Positions 25,868 through 34,320 of a DNA stretch of 54,411 bases are shown here, piece by piece. The stretch is taken from contig NZ_SSDJ01000137.1 of NCBI RefSeq assembly GCF_004794465.1, positions 1 to 54,411 of the forward strand. The letters are read 5' to 3'. The position numbers and the translations under genes were made by a program. Positions within the stretch are counted from its first letter, which is position 1, and every line of letters starts with the position of its first letter. The notes below the pieces were generated by a model. The model was given only the letters and a program-made list of their open reading frames with translations. It made no database searches and was not told the origin of the DNA. The stretch is from Microbacterium sp. K24 (GTDB lineage Bacteria > Actinomycetota > Actinomycetes > Actinomycetales > Microbacteriaceae).

Positions 25868-26986
25868 ATGAGCGTGTTCCAGAGTCTTCCCGGGGCCGTC
25901 GCCGACGAGCACGGCATCGCACATTTCGGTGATCCCTTCCGCGAGCAGCGTCGGCTCGCCGCCGGCGACGCCGTGGTCGCCCTCGACGATCGCACCGTCA
26001 TCGAGGTGGCCGGTCCTGAGCGGCTCGGCTGGCTCGACTCGATCACCTCGCAGTCCGTCGGACGGCTGAGCGCCGGCGACAGCACCGAGCTCCTGGTGCT
26101 CGATCCGCAGGGCCGCGTCGAGCACGCCGCGGGCGTCGTCGACGACGGCACCTCGACCTGGCTGATCGCCGACGCAGCGGATGCCGATGCTCTCGCGACC
26201 TGGCTGACCCGGATGAAGTTCCGCACGCAGGCGACCGTCGACGTGCGCCCCGAGCTGGTGCTCGTCGGTTTCGTCGACGGAGGCGCCGCCGCGCGGTCCG
26301 TGCATGCCGCGGCCGCTGCCGAAGACCGCGTCCCGCTCGTGTGGGAGGACCCCTGGCAGCATGTCGCGCTCGGCGGACACCAGTACGCCGAGGTCGTCGA
26401 TCACCCCGGTGCGGCCCTCGCCTGGCGCGTCGCCATCCTCTCGCCCGAGGCCGCCGACGCGCTCGCCGCAGGCCTGGATCCCGAAGCGGCCGCGGGTCTG
26501 CTCGCGGCCGAGGCGCTCCGCATCGCGGCCTGGCGTCCTCGATGGGCGGCCGAGGTCGATGACAGATCCCTCCCGCACGAGTCCGACTGGATCCGCACGG
26601 CCGTGCACCTGAACAAGGGGTGCTACCGCGGTCAGGAGACCGTCGCCAAGGTGCACAACCTCGGCCATCCGCCGAGGCGGCTCGCCGCCCTTCAGCTCGA
26701 CGGCAGCGACGCCGTGCTGCCGGAGCCCGGAGCTCCGGTGTTCGCCGGCGACGACGAGATCGGCCACGTGACCTCGGTCGCGCGTCACCACGAAGACGGA
26801 CCGATCGCGCTCGCGATCCTCGCGCGGCGCGCTCCGATCGGCGACCTGCTCGTGCGTGCGGAGGGCATCGACATCGCCGCGTCGCAGCAGGTGATCGTGC
26901 CCGCGGATGCCGGAGCGACGGCAGACATCCCTCGCCTCACTCGGCTGTCCCGCCGTCCCTCCGCACCGGACCCGCGCAGCGCCTAG
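25868..26986 (+). CDS. ygfZ: folate-binding protein YgfZ
   Basis: 372 residues from the ATG at 25868. It is a GcvT-like tetrahydrofolate-binding protein with LGWLDSITSQSV near the N-terminus and the diagnostic KGCYRGQETVAKVHN (K-G-C-Y-x-G-Q-E) around residue 255. YgfZ helps build or repair Fe-S clusters using folate. The start lies 17 bp after the FABP gene, so they are probably co-transcribed. In-frame sequence upstream of 25868 overlaps the FABP gene and is not part of it. Confidence 0.92.
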   Translation: MSVFQSLPGAVADEHGIAHFGDPFREQRRLAAGDAVVALDDRTVIEVAGPERLGWLDSITSQSVGRLSAGDSTELLVLDPQGRVEHAAGVVDDGTSTWLIADAADADALATWLTRMKFRTQATVDVRPELVLVGFVDGGAAARSVHAAAAAEDRVPLVWEDPWQHVALGGHQYAEVVDHPGAALAWRVAILSPEAADALAAGLDPEAAAGLLAAEALRIAAWRPRWAAEVDDRSLPHESDWIRTAVHLNKGCYRGQETVAKVHNLGHPPRRLAALQLDGSDAVLPEPGAPVFAGDDEIGHVTSVARHHEDGPIALAILARRAPIGDLLVRAEGIDIAASQQVIVPADAGATADIPRLTRLSRRPSAPDPRSA

Positions 26987-26999
26987 CCCCCGCAGAGAA

Positions 27000-28301
27000 T
27001 CAGGGCGTGAGCCTGTGCAGGTCGCGCGGGAAGAGTGTCACCTCGCGGATGTTCGACGCTTCGAGCAGCCGTGCGACCCACCGCTCGAGGCCGATCGCGA
27101 ATCCCCCGTGCGGCGGCATCCCCTGTGCGAACGCGTCGAGGTATCCCGCGTACGCGGAAGGTGATTCGCCGCGCGCCTCGATGGCCGAGACGTAGTCGGA
27201 GTGGCGGTGAAGACGCTGCCCTCCGGTGACGAGTTCGAGGCCGCGGAAGAGCAGGTCGAAACTGTTGCTCCACCGGTCGTCGTCGGGCTGCGGATGCGTG
27301 TAGAACGGGCGCTTGCGCATCGGGTACCCCTCGACGGCGAGCACGTCGCTGCCGTGCTTCTCGAGGGCCCACTCCCCGAGCGCGCGCTCGTGCACGGGCG
27401 CGAGGTCCGGTTCCTCGTCGGGGGCGCCGACGATGCGAAGAGCGTCCGTGAAATGGATCACGGGGATCTCGTCCGGGATCACCGGCATGTCGACACCGAG
27501 CAGGTCCACGGCGGCGGCGCTCTCGGTCCGCACGCACTCGAGCATCCCGGCGAGGACCTCGTGGAGCTGGGCGAGGACGTCGCGATGGTCTCGGATGAAG
27601 CCGAACTCGACGTCGAGCGAGACGTACTCGGCCAGATGACGGACCGTGTCGTGCGGCTCGGCGCGGAAGACCGGTCCGACCTCGTAGACGCGCTCGAAGA
27701 CGCCCACGAGCTGCTGCTTGTAGAACTGCGGACTCTGCGCGAGGAAGGCGGTCCTGCCGAAGTAGTCGACCGGGAACACGTTCGCCCCGGACTCCGTGAT
27801 CGTGTCGACGATCTTGGGGGTGTGGATCTCCGTGAACCCTGAGGAGTCGAGCGTACGGCGGAATCCGCGCAGACTCGCGGCCGTCAGCTCCCACTTCGCC
27901 CGCTGCGAGGGGTGGCGCCACGTCACGGCGGCGTGGTCGAGCAGGGTGGGGAGCGCCGCGTCGAGCGTCGGGCGCCAGAGTTCCACGACCGGCGTGCGCG
28001 CCGGTTCGGAGAGCAGCTCGATCACGGGGGAGACCACCTCGACCCCGCCCGGGGCCTGCGTGTTGGCCGCCACCGTGCCGGTGACCCGCACGACGGTCTC
28101 TTCGCTGGGGATGCCGTCGACCGGGATGTCCTGCGGCCGCAGCACGATCTGGGCGAGCCCCGAGCGGTCGCGCAGGATCAGGAAAGACACCTTCGACAGC
28201 TCTCGACGGCGGTGGACGTGCCCCTCGAGCATGATGCGACGGCCGAGAGAAGCCTCGGCGAGTTCGGCGGCGAGGGTGCGGGCGGGGTCGGGTGATCTCA
28301 T
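27000..28301 (-). CDS. aspS: archaeal-type aspartate-tRNA(Asp/Asn) ligase
   Basis: 433 residues, short for a bacterial AspRS (about 590) because the GAD insertion is absent. An OB-fold anticodon domain (RRIMLEGHVHRRRELSKVSFLILRDRSG) leads into a class II core with FTEIHTPKIVDTITESGANVFPVDYFG, motif 2 around VYEVGPVFRAEPHDTVRHLAEY, and motif 3 GGFAIGLERWVARLL. This is the archaeal/eukaryal form, usually nondiscriminating, which charges tRNA-Asn with Asp for amidation to Asn by GatCAB. The genome probably also has a bacterial AspRS elsewhere. Its mRNA leader is a T-box. Confidence 0.9.
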   Translation of the reverse strand: MRSPDPARTLAAELAEASLGRRIMLEGHVHRRRELSKVSFLILRDRSGLAQIVLRPQDIPVDGIPSEETVVRVTGTVAANTQAPGGVEVVSPVIELLSEPARTPVVELWRPTLDAALPTLLDHAAVTWRHPSQRAKWELTAASLRGFRRTLDSSGFTEIHTPKIVDTITESGANVFPVDYFGRTAFLAQSPQFYKQQLVGVFERVYEVGPVFRAEPHDTVRHLAEYVSLDVEFGFIRDHRDVLAQLHEVLAGMLECVRTESAAAVDLLGVDMPVIPDEIPVIHFTDALRIVGAPDEEPDLAPVHERALGEWALEKHGSDVLAVEGYPMRKRPFYTHPQPDDDRWSNSFDLLFRGLELVTGGQRLHRHSDYVSAIEARGESPSAYAGYLDAFAQGMPPHGGFAIGLERWVARLLEASNIREVTLFPRDLHRLTP

Positions 28302-28455
28302 GATTCCTCCAGGATGTGGAAGCCCTGGAGGTGCGGGCGGGGGCTAGATCGCGGTGCCACCACACCTTCGCCGATGATCACCGGCCTCTCGTCGATCCGC
28401 TGGACGCGCGGGCCTCGCCTTCCCGAGGGGCGGGGGCGTCACTCCCCGGCGATGG
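28302..28455 (-). promoter_or_regulatory. translational T-box riboswitch of aspS, GAC specifier, ultrashort stem I
   Basis: Minus strand. The T-box core TGGTGGCACCGCG is at 28350-28362. A short hairpin GGGG-AGTGACG-CCCC (28433-28447) shows GAC, an Asp codon, at 28438-28440, as in the ultrashort stem I of actinobacterial ileS T-boxes. The ribosome site GGAGG is buried in the sequestrator CCTCCAGG (28306-28313)/CCTGGAGG (28324-28331). The alternative helix AGGTG/CACCT (28363-28367 with 28329-28333) overlaps the sequestrator arm, so the two exclude each other. Uncharged tRNA should open the ribosome site. Confidence 0.85.
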
Positions 28456-28482
28456 CCGATGTCAGTGTATCGCCTCGCTCGA

Positions 28483-29313
28483 TCATGGACCGGCGACGGG
28501 CGCGACGGCCTCCCACGGCAGCGTGAGCTCGCCGAGGCGCCAGCGGGTGCGCCCGCCGAGCACCGGCCAGCCCTGCTCGCGCAGCGCCGAGACCGTGGCC
28601 AGGAATCGCTGCGTGGCGCCGAAGGTCGACAGCGACGCCGCGCGGTCCCACTCGCGGTCGAGGTCGGTCAGCAGCGCATGGATCCGTTCGCCGGGCACGT
28701 TGCGGTGGATCAGCGCCTTGGGCAGTCGTTCGGCGACGATGCTCGGGTGCTCGAGCCCGGCCAGGCGCAGCGAGATCGTGAATCGCAGGGGCGAGCCGTC
28801 CGGCCGCACGTCGACCCAGCTCGCCACCCGGCCGATCTCGTCGCAGGTGCCCTCCACGAGCAGGCCGTCGGGAGCGAGGCGCGTGGCCATCGTCCGCCAG
28901 GCCGCCGCCACGTCCTCCTCGTCGTACTGCCGCAGCACGTTCATCGCCCGGATGACGGCGGGCCGTCGCCCGTCGGCCAGCGGCACCTCGAAGCCGCCGC
29001 GCGCGAACGACACCCGGAGATCGCGGGGGAAGGGCGTGCGGCCGGCGCGGACCTCGGCGAGCTGGGCGTCGGCGGTCGCGACGCGCACCGGATCGATCTC
29101 GAGGCCGCGCACCTCGGCATCCGCTCTGGTGCGGCGCAGCCGTGCGGTCAGCTCGAAGGCGGTGACGCCGCTGGCTCCATAGCCGAGGTCGACCACGAGC
29201 GGGTCGTCGGCTCGGCGGAACGCCGCGCTCGCCGCGATCCATCGGTCGTTGCGGCGCAGTCGGTTCGTCCCGGTCGTGCCGCGCGTGGGCCGGCCGAGGG
29301 GAGATGACGCCAT
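28483..29313 (-). CDS. class I SAM-dependent methyltransferase
   Basis: 276 residues. Motif I is PLVVDLGYGASGVTAFEL, with LRGLEIDPVRVATAD-like motif II, VIRAMNVLRQYDEEDV as motif IV, and a C-terminal part RWRLGELTLPWEAVAPV. The substrate is not evident. It lies between the aspS T-box leader and gpm, transcribed leftwards; the aspS leader starts right after its stop, so some aspS transcription may come from this gene's promoter. Confidence 0.85.
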   Translation of the reverse strand: MASSPLGRPTRGTTGTNRLRRNDRWIAASAAFRRADDPLVVDLGYGASGVTAFELTARLRRTRADAEVRGLEIDPVRVATADAQLAEVRAGRTPFPRDLRVSFARGGFEVPLADGRRPAVIRAMNVLRQYDEEDVAAAWRTMATRLAPDGLLVEGTCDEIGRVASWVDVRPDGSPLRFTISLRLAGLEHPSIVAERLPKALIHRNVPGERIHALLTDLDREWDRAASLSTFGATQRFLATVSALREQGWPVLGGRTRWRLGELTLPWEAVAPVAGP

Positions 29314-29382
29314 GCGTCAATCCTCGCGCCTCGATGCGCCTCGGGACCAATCCGGAGCGGCCGGCGCGGATAAACTGGCGGC

Positions 29383-30132
29383 ATGACTGCGACCCGCACT
29401 TTGATCCTGCTCCGCCACGGCCAGAGCGAGTGGAACGAACTGAACCTCTTCACCGGCTGGGTGGACGTCCGCCTGACCGAGCAGGGCAAGGGCGAGGCCC
29501 GCCGAGGCGGCGAGCTGCTCGCCGAGGCCGGCATCCTCCCCGACGTCCTGCACACGTCGCTGCTGAGCCGTGCGATCCAGACCGCGAACATCGCGCTCGA
29601 CGCCGCCGATCGCCTGTGGATCCCGGTGACCCGGTCGTGGCGCCTGAACGAGCGCCACTACGGGGCGCTGCAGGGCAAGGACAAGGCGCAGACGCTCGAG
29701 GAGTTCGGTCCCGAGCAGTTCCAGCTGTGGCGCCGCTCGTTCGACGTGCCCCCGCCCCCGCTCGACGACGCCAGCGAGTTCAGCCAGGTCGGCGACGCCC
29801 GCTACGCCGACATCGACGGCGAGGTGCCGCGCACGGAGTCGCTCAAGCTCGTGATCGACCGTCTGCTTCCGTACTGGGACAGCGCGATCGTGCCCGACCT
29901 CGAGGCCGGCAAGACCGTGCTCGTCACGGCGCACGGCAACTCGCTGCGCGGCCTCGTCAAGCACCTGGAGGGTATCGGCGACGACGACATCGCCGAGCTG
30001 AACATCCCCACCGGCATTCCGCTGGTCTACGAACTCGACGAGAACAACGCGCCCACCGGCCCCGGCCGCTACCTCGACCCCGAGGCTGCTGCCGCCGGTG
30101 CCGCCGCGGTCGCCGCGCAGGGCAAGAAGTAG
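29383..30132 (+). CDS. gpmA: 2,3-bisphosphoglycerate-dependent phosphoglycerate mutase
   Basis: 249 residues. The catalytic RH is Arg11-His12 in [12 protein letters not shown], followed by [15 protein letters not shown], the RHYGALQG block and [17 protein letters not shown] with the second His. Interconverts 3- and 2-phosphoglycerate in glycolysis. Its neighbour phoU is convergent and separated by a strong terminator; in mycobacteria gpm, senX3 and regX3 are also adjacent. Confidence 0.96.
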   Translation: MTATRTLILLRHGQSEWNELNLFTGWVDVRLTEQGKGEARRGGELLAEAGILPDVLHTSLLSRAIQTANIALDAADRLWIPVTRSWRLNERHYGALQGKDKAQTLEEFGPEQFQLWRRSFDVPPPPLDDASEFSQVGDARYADIDGEVPRTESLKLVIDRLLPYWDSAIVPDLEAGKTVLVTAHGNSLRGLVKHLEGIGDDDIAELNIPTGIPLVYELDENNAPTGPGRYLDPEAAAAGAAAVAAQGKK

Positions 30133-30150
30133 GTCCTCGGACCGATACGA

Positions 30151-30183
30151 GAAGGGGCGGATGCCGACAGCATCCGCCCCTTC
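30151..30183. terminator. bidirectional terminator between gpmA and phoU
   Basis: A perfect 14-bp stem GAAGGGGCGGATGC/GCATCCGCCCCTTC with a CGACA loop, palindromic enough to serve both convergent genes. Nearly the same arms recur at 34258-34289. Confidence 0.92.
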
Positions 30184-30198
30184 TTCCGTGTGAAGGGC

Positions 30199-30897
30199 TC
30201 AGGCGTGCCCGAGCTCCTGCTGCTGCTCGACCGCGAGAGCGATCTCGGCCTCGGAGACCTGCCAGTCGCCCGTCGTGAGGTAGACCATCTTTTTCGCGAT
30301 CGCGACCGCGTGGTCCGCGAAGCGCTCGTGGTACCGGCTGGCGAGCGTGGCATCGACCGTGGCGGTCGTCTCACCCTTCCAGTTGTCGCTGAGGACCTTC
30401 TCGAACACGTTGGCGTGCAGCTCGTCGACGTCGTCGTCCGCATTGCGGATCGCGTCGGCGAAGCGCAGGTCGCCCGTGCGCAGCAGTTCGGAGAGCGTGC
30501 GTGAGATCTCGACATCCAGCTCGCCCATCTTCACGAACGTGCCCTTGAGGCCCTTCGGGATGGCGCGCTCCGGGAAGCGGAGCCGAGCCAGCTGGGAGAT
30601 GTGCTCGGCCATGTCGCCCATCCGCTCCAGCGACGCGCTCACGCGCAGCGCCGTCACGACGATGCGCAGGTCGCGGGCGACCGGCTGCTGGCGGGCGAGG
30701 ATCTCGATCGCCTGCTCGTCGAGCGTGACGGCCAACGCGTCGATCTTGGCGTCATCGGCGATGACCTCCTCGGCCAGGGCGACATCGCTGGTGGCGAAGG
30801 AGCGGGTGGCCTTGTCGATCGCGACCGTGACGAGGTCCGCGATCTCCACGAGCTGGGACTGCAGGTCCTCGAGGGACTGGTGGAAGACTTCGCGCAT
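30199..30897 (-). CDS. phoU: phosphate signalling protein PhoU
   Basis: 232 residues, starting at ATG 30897 (MREVFHQSLEDLQSQLVE), the usual PhoU start; a TTG 12 nt upstream is weaker. Two repeated helical PhoU units are visible, with ERMGDMAEHI and DRVADHAVAI-like (HERFADHAVAI) metal-site motifs. PhoU restrains the phosphate two-component system when PstSCAB reports enough phosphate. It is divergent from senX3-regX3, 219 bp away, matching a regulatory unit. Confidence 0.94.
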   Translation of the reverse strand: MREVFHQSLEDLQSQLVEIADLVTVAIDKATRSFATSDVALAEEVIADDAKIDALAVTLDEQAIEILARQQPVARDLRIVVTALRVSASLERMGDMAEHISQLARLRFPERAIPKGLKGTFVKMGELDVEISRTLSELLRTGDLRFADAIRNADDDVDELHANVFEKVLSDNWKGETTATVDATLASRYHERFADHAVAIAKKMVYLTTGDWQVSEAEIALAVEQQQELGHA

Positions 30898-31116
30898 GGT
30901 GGGGCGCAACCTTTCATTCGGATCTCGGCTGTGTGCACGGCACGAGACGGCGGTTCGTCCGCACGGGAGCGGGTCTGCGCTCCCGCGCAGGCCCGAAGAG
31001 ATTGTGTGCTCCGAAGGTTAACGAACGGTGCCCAGCACGTGAATAGTACTTCTCGCGTTGCCGCCAGGGCGCAGAAACCCGCCGGATGGGCGGTGAACGC
31101 ACTCTACGCTGGTGTC

Positions 31117-32340
31117 ATGACCTTGCCGCAGCTCGCGCTGTCTTCGCTCGCCATCGGGCTGGTGATCGGCATCGGCCTCTCCCTCCTGGTGGTGTGGGCG
31201 TACCGGGCACGCGCCAGGGCCGAGGAGGAGACCTCGCTCGAGATCCCGGCCGGCATCAACGACGTCCTCGGCAGCATGGACGACGCGGCCTGCGTCGTGG
31301 ATTCATCCGGACTCGTCCTTGCGGCATCTCACGCGGCGACGCGCTTCGGCATCGAGGTGGGGTCCACTCTCGACAATCCGGAGCTGCGTCAGCTCGTGCG
31401 CGGGGTGAAGGCGGCCGGCGGTTCGCGGACCGAGTCGTTCCGGATCACCCGCGGCGGTCTGAGCCTGGACCCGCGGCTCGTCTCTGCCCGCGCGAGCGTG
31501 ATCGCCGCACGGCTGGTGCTGCTGATCATCCGCGACGTCACCGAGCAGGAGCGCCTCGACCAGATGCGGCGCGACTTCGTGGCGAACACCAGTCATGAGC
31601 TGAAGACGCCGGTCGGCGCGGTCAGCCTCCTCGCGGAGGCCATCGAATCCGCCGCCGACGATCCCGCGCAGGTGCGCATCTTCGCCGCGCGGATCTCTGC
31701 CGAAGCCGGACGCCTCGGGCAGCTCACCGGACGGATCATGAGCCTTTCGCGCCTGCAGGCCGAGGACGGACTCACCGAGGTCGCGCCCCTGGCCATCGAC
31801 GAGGTGATCGCCTCGTCGATCGAGGCGCACGTGGTGCAGGCCGATTCGGCGGGGGTCGAACTCGCCCGAGGCGGCGATCGCGGCGTCTGGGTGCGCGGCG
31901 ACGCCCAGATCCTCGTCGAGGCGGTCGGCAACCTCATCGCCAACGCCATCGTGTACTCGCCTCGCGGATCGCGCGTGGGTGTCGGCGTCAAGGTCGACGG
32001 AGAGATCGTCGAGATCGCCGTGTCCGATCAGGGCATCGGCATCGCAGAAGGCGACCGGGAGCGCATCTTCGAACGCTTCTACCGCGCCGATGAGGCCCGC
32101 TCACGACGCACCGGCGGCACCGGCCTCGGGTTGTCGATCGTCAAGCACGCCACGCAGCGACACGGCGGCGAGGTGCGCCTGTGGTCGCGTCCCGGCCGCG
32201 GCTCGACGTTCACCATCCGGCTTCCCCGGATCGAGACTCCCGGGCACGTCGACTCGGACAAGAAGAGCAAGAAGAAGCGCGCACGGAAGGCGGCCAAGGC
32301 CGCAGCATCCGCCCGCGTTCGAAACGGAGAGAGAGCATGA
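31117..32340 (+). CDS. senX3: two-component sensor histidine kinase SenX3
   Basis: 407 residues from the ATG at 31117. One membrane helix (about 12-31, IGLVIGIGLSLLVVWAY) precedes a PAS-like domain, then the HisKA box FVANTSHELKTPVGAV with phospho-acceptor His160 and the ATPase core NLIANAIVYSPRG, DQGIGIAEGD and GTGLGLSIVKH. The tail is Lys-rich. In actinobacteria SenX3 (PhoR equivalent) works with PhoU and Pst to sense phosphate. AGGTTAACGAACGG near 31015-31029 resembles a degenerate PHO site. It overlaps regX3 by 4 bp. Confidence 0.93.
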   Translation: MTLPQLALSSLAIGLVIGIGLSLLVVWAYRARARAEEETSLEIPAGINDVLGSMDDAACVVDSSGLVLAASHAATRFGIEVGSTLDNPELRQLVRGVKAAGGSRTESFRITRGGLSLDPRLVSARASVIAARLVLLIIRDVTEQERLDQMRRDFVANTSHELKTPVGAVSLLAEAIESAADDPAQVRIFAARISAEAGRLGQLTGRIMSLSRLQAEDGLTEVAPLAIDEVIASSIEAHVVQADSAGVELARGGDRGVWVRGDAQILVEAVGNLIANAIVYSPRGSRVGVGVKVDGEIVEIAVSDQGIGIAEGDRERIFERFYRADEARSRRTGGTGLGLSIVKHATQRHGGEVRLWSRPGRGSTFTIRLPRIETPGHVDSDKKSKKKRARKAAKAAASARVRNGERA

Positions 32341-33020
32341 CCCGCATCCTTCTGGTCGAGGACGAGCCCGACCTCGCCGACCCGCTCGCCTATCTGCTCC
32401 GCCGCGAGGGATACGACGTGGAGATCGCCGAGGACGGCCCCGGGGCGCTCACGGCGTTCCGCGAGCGCGGCGCCGACATCGTCCTCCTCGACCTCATGCT
32501 CCCCGGGATGCCGGGCACCGAGGTGTGCCGTCAGATCCGATCGACGTCGGCCGTGCCGATCATCATGCTCACGGCCAAGGACTCCGAGGTCGACATCGTG
32601 GTGGGACTCGAGCTCGGGGCCGACGACTACATCACCAAGCCGTACTCCTCGCGTGAGCTGCTCGCCCGGATGCGGGCCGTGCTCCGTCGCGTCGTGCAGG
32701 CCGACAGCGAGCTCGACGAGCGCGTGCTCGACGGCGGACGCGTGTCCCTCGACATCGACCGGCACACCGTCTCGGTCGCGGGCGCGCAGATCAACATGCC
32801 GCTCAAGGAATTCGAGCTGCTCGAGGTGCTGATGCGCAACTCGGGTCGCGTCCTGACCCGCGGGCAGCTGATCGACCGGGTGTGGGGGAGCGACTACTTC
32901 GGAGACACGAAGACGCTCGACGTGCACATCAAGCGCATCCGCTCCCGCATCGAGGAGAACCCGAGCGAGCCGGTGATGCTCGTCACCGTGCGCGGCCTGG
33001 GGTACCGCTTCGAGGGCTGA
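32337..33020 (+). CDS. regX3: response regulator RegX3
   Basis: 227 residues, ATG overlapping the senX3 stop. The receiver has the acidic pair VEDE, phospho-acceptor Asp52 in LLDLMLPGMPG, and MLTAKD and KPYSSREL. The winged helix includes KEFELLEVLMRNSGRVLTR and SDYFGDTKTLDVHIKRIR. OmpR/PhoB family; likely binds the direct repeats found upstream of pstS and perhaps ppk1. A terminator follows at once. Confidence 0.95.
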   Translation: MTRILLVEDEPDLADPLAYLLRREGYDVEIAEDGPGALTAFRERGADIVLLDLMLPGMPGTEVCRQIRSTSAVPIIMLTAKDSEVDIVVGLELGADDYITKPYSSRELLARMRAVLRRVVQADSELDERVLDGGRVSLDIDRHTVSVAGAQINMPLKEFELLEVLMRNSGRVLTRGQLIDRVWGSDYFGDTKTLDVHIKRIRSRIEENPSEPVMLVTVRGLGYRFEG

Positions 33021-33038
33021 GTCCCCCTGAGGACGAGA

Positions 33039-33067
33039 GAGGCCGGCACCCCGTGGATGCCGGCCTC
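33039..33067. terminator. terminator after regX3
   Basis: GAGGCCGGCA pairs with TGCCGGCCTC over a 9-nt loop, in the convergent gap between regX3 and the lipoprotein gene ending at 33089. Confidence 0.82.
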
Positions 33068-33088
33068 GTCGTCTGCGTCAGCGACGGA

Positions 33089-33628
33089 TCACTCCGCGGG
33101 TGCGGGTGCCGCGGTGTCGGTCGGGGTGGGCTCCGGCGTCGGCTGCGATGCGCGCTCGCTGACGTCGGGGACCAGGTCCGCGTAGTAGGGGAGGGCGCCG
33201 TCGAGGACGGGCACCTGCGTCTTGACGCCGGTGGAGTCGCCCGACTGGAAGTGGACCTCGATGGTCGCACCCGGCTTCGTGTCGAGGTCGACGACGCGCA
33301 GCGGCTCGGCGTCGGCGCCGAGGCTGACGGTCTCGCCGGCCGGCACCGTGACGGTGAACGAGTCGATGCCGTCGACCGAGAGCGTCAGCGTGGCCTTCTC
33401 GTCGGTCGGGTTCACGATCGCGGCGATGAAGTTGCCCACGGAGCCGTCTTCGGTGGCGACGATGAACGCGTTGCGGATGTCGAGCGGCCCGTCGGCGTCG
33501 GAGACGTTCACTCCGTCGGACGCGGGGTACTCGATCTGCGTCGACTGCGGGGTGATGAACGTGCACCCGGTCGCACCGAGCAGAACGAGGGCGCTGAGCG
33601 CGGCAGACGCAACAAGGCGCGATTTCAC
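33089..33628 (-). CDS. small lipoprotein of unknown function
   Basis: 179 residues from the GTG at 33628, selected because AGGAGGA lies 5-11 nt upstream and the signal peptide then reads VKSRLVASAALSALVLLGATGC with a lipobox. The mature part begins with a short linker, then a beta-rich domain (ADGPLDIRNAFIVATEDGSVGNFIAAIVNPTDEKATLTL) and a Pro/Thr/Ala tail, PTPEPTPTDTAAPAPAE. The NPTDEKATLTLSVDG segment suggests an Ig-like or DUF461-type copper-chaperone-like fold, but I see no Met/His cluster. A cell-surface role is inferred. Confidence 0.8.
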   Translation of the reverse strand: MKSRLVASAALSALVLLGATGCTFITPQSTQIEYPASDGVNVSDADGPLDIRNAFIVATEDGSVGNFIAAIVNPTDEKATLTLSVDGIDSFTVTVPAGETVSLGADAEPLRVVDLDTKPGATIEVHFQSGDSTGVKTQVPVLDGALPYYADLVPDVSERASQPTPEPTPTDTAAPAPAE

Positions 33629-33763
33629 GGGTCCTCCTGAGGTCCGGCGGGGTATCCGCATCCATTCTACGGGTAAGCGGCGACGGCCTCCGAGCCTCCG
33701 AGGCGCGAACCTTAGCGCATATTCCCTGTGGTATCCTTGAGGTTGCCGAAAGGACACGTTTTT

Positions 33764-34246
33764 ATGCTTTTTGAGGTTGGCGAGACTGTCGTCTATCCGC
33801 ACCATGGCGCTGCGACCATCATCGAGGTCAAGGAACGCATCATCAAAGGTGAGACGAAGAAATATCTGAAGCTCAACGTCACGCAGGGTGATCTCATCAT
33901 CGAGGTCCCGGCTGAGAATGTCGACCTCGTCGGCGTTCGCGACGTGATCGGCAAGGAGGGCCTCGACCACGTGTTCGAGGTTCTGCGTGCGCCGTTCACG
34001 GAGGAGCCGACCAACTGGTCGCGTCGTTACAAGGCGAACCTCGAGAAGCTCGCCTCCGGCGATGTCATCAAGGTCAGCGAGGTCGTGCGCGACCTGTGGC
34101 GTCGTGATCAGGACCGTGGCCTCTCCGCAGGAGAGAAGCGGATGCTGGCGAAGGCTCGTCAGATCCTCATCTCCGAGCTCGCGCTCGCGGAGAAGACCGA
34201 CGAAGACAAGGCGGGCGCTCTGCTCGACGAGGTCCTCGCGTCCTGA
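33764..34246 (+). CDS. carD: CarD-family RNA polymerase-binding transcription factor
   Basis: 160 residues. The N-terminal RID Tudor-like domain begins [18 protein letters not shown]; the C-terminal DNA-binding helices include [17 protein letters not shown] and [28 protein letters not shown] with the conserved Trp near the promoter-bubble contact. CarD stabilises open complexes at rRNA and other promoters and is essential in mycobacteria. GAAAGGAC lies 8-15 nt before the ATG. The order carD-ispD/F-cysS-rlmB is an actinobacterial hallmark. Confidence 0.96.
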   Translation: MLFEVGETVVYPHHGAATIIEVKERIIKGETKKYLKLNVTQGDLIIEVPAENVDLVGVRDVIGKEGLDHVFEVLRAPFTEEPTNWSRRYKANLEKLASGDVIKVSEVVRDLWRRDQDRGLSAGEKRMLAKARQILISELALAEKTDEDKAGALLDEVLAS

Positions 34247-34257
34247 GTGCTTTTCAC

Positions 34258-34289
34258 GAAGGGGCGGATGCTGCGGCATCCGCCCCTTC
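34258..34289 (+). terminator. terminator after carD
   Basis: GAAGGGGCGGATGC pairs perfectly with GCATCCGCCCCTTC over TGCG; it starts 12 bp after the carD stop. Confidence 0.9.
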
Positions 34290-34320
34290 GTCGTCCCCGC
34301 CCACGCGGTAGCGTGAGACG

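Noticed and set aside
28302..28455. Transcriptional T-box with terminator
   Set aside because: No terminator with U-run is present before the ATG; the hairpin sequesters GGAGG instead.
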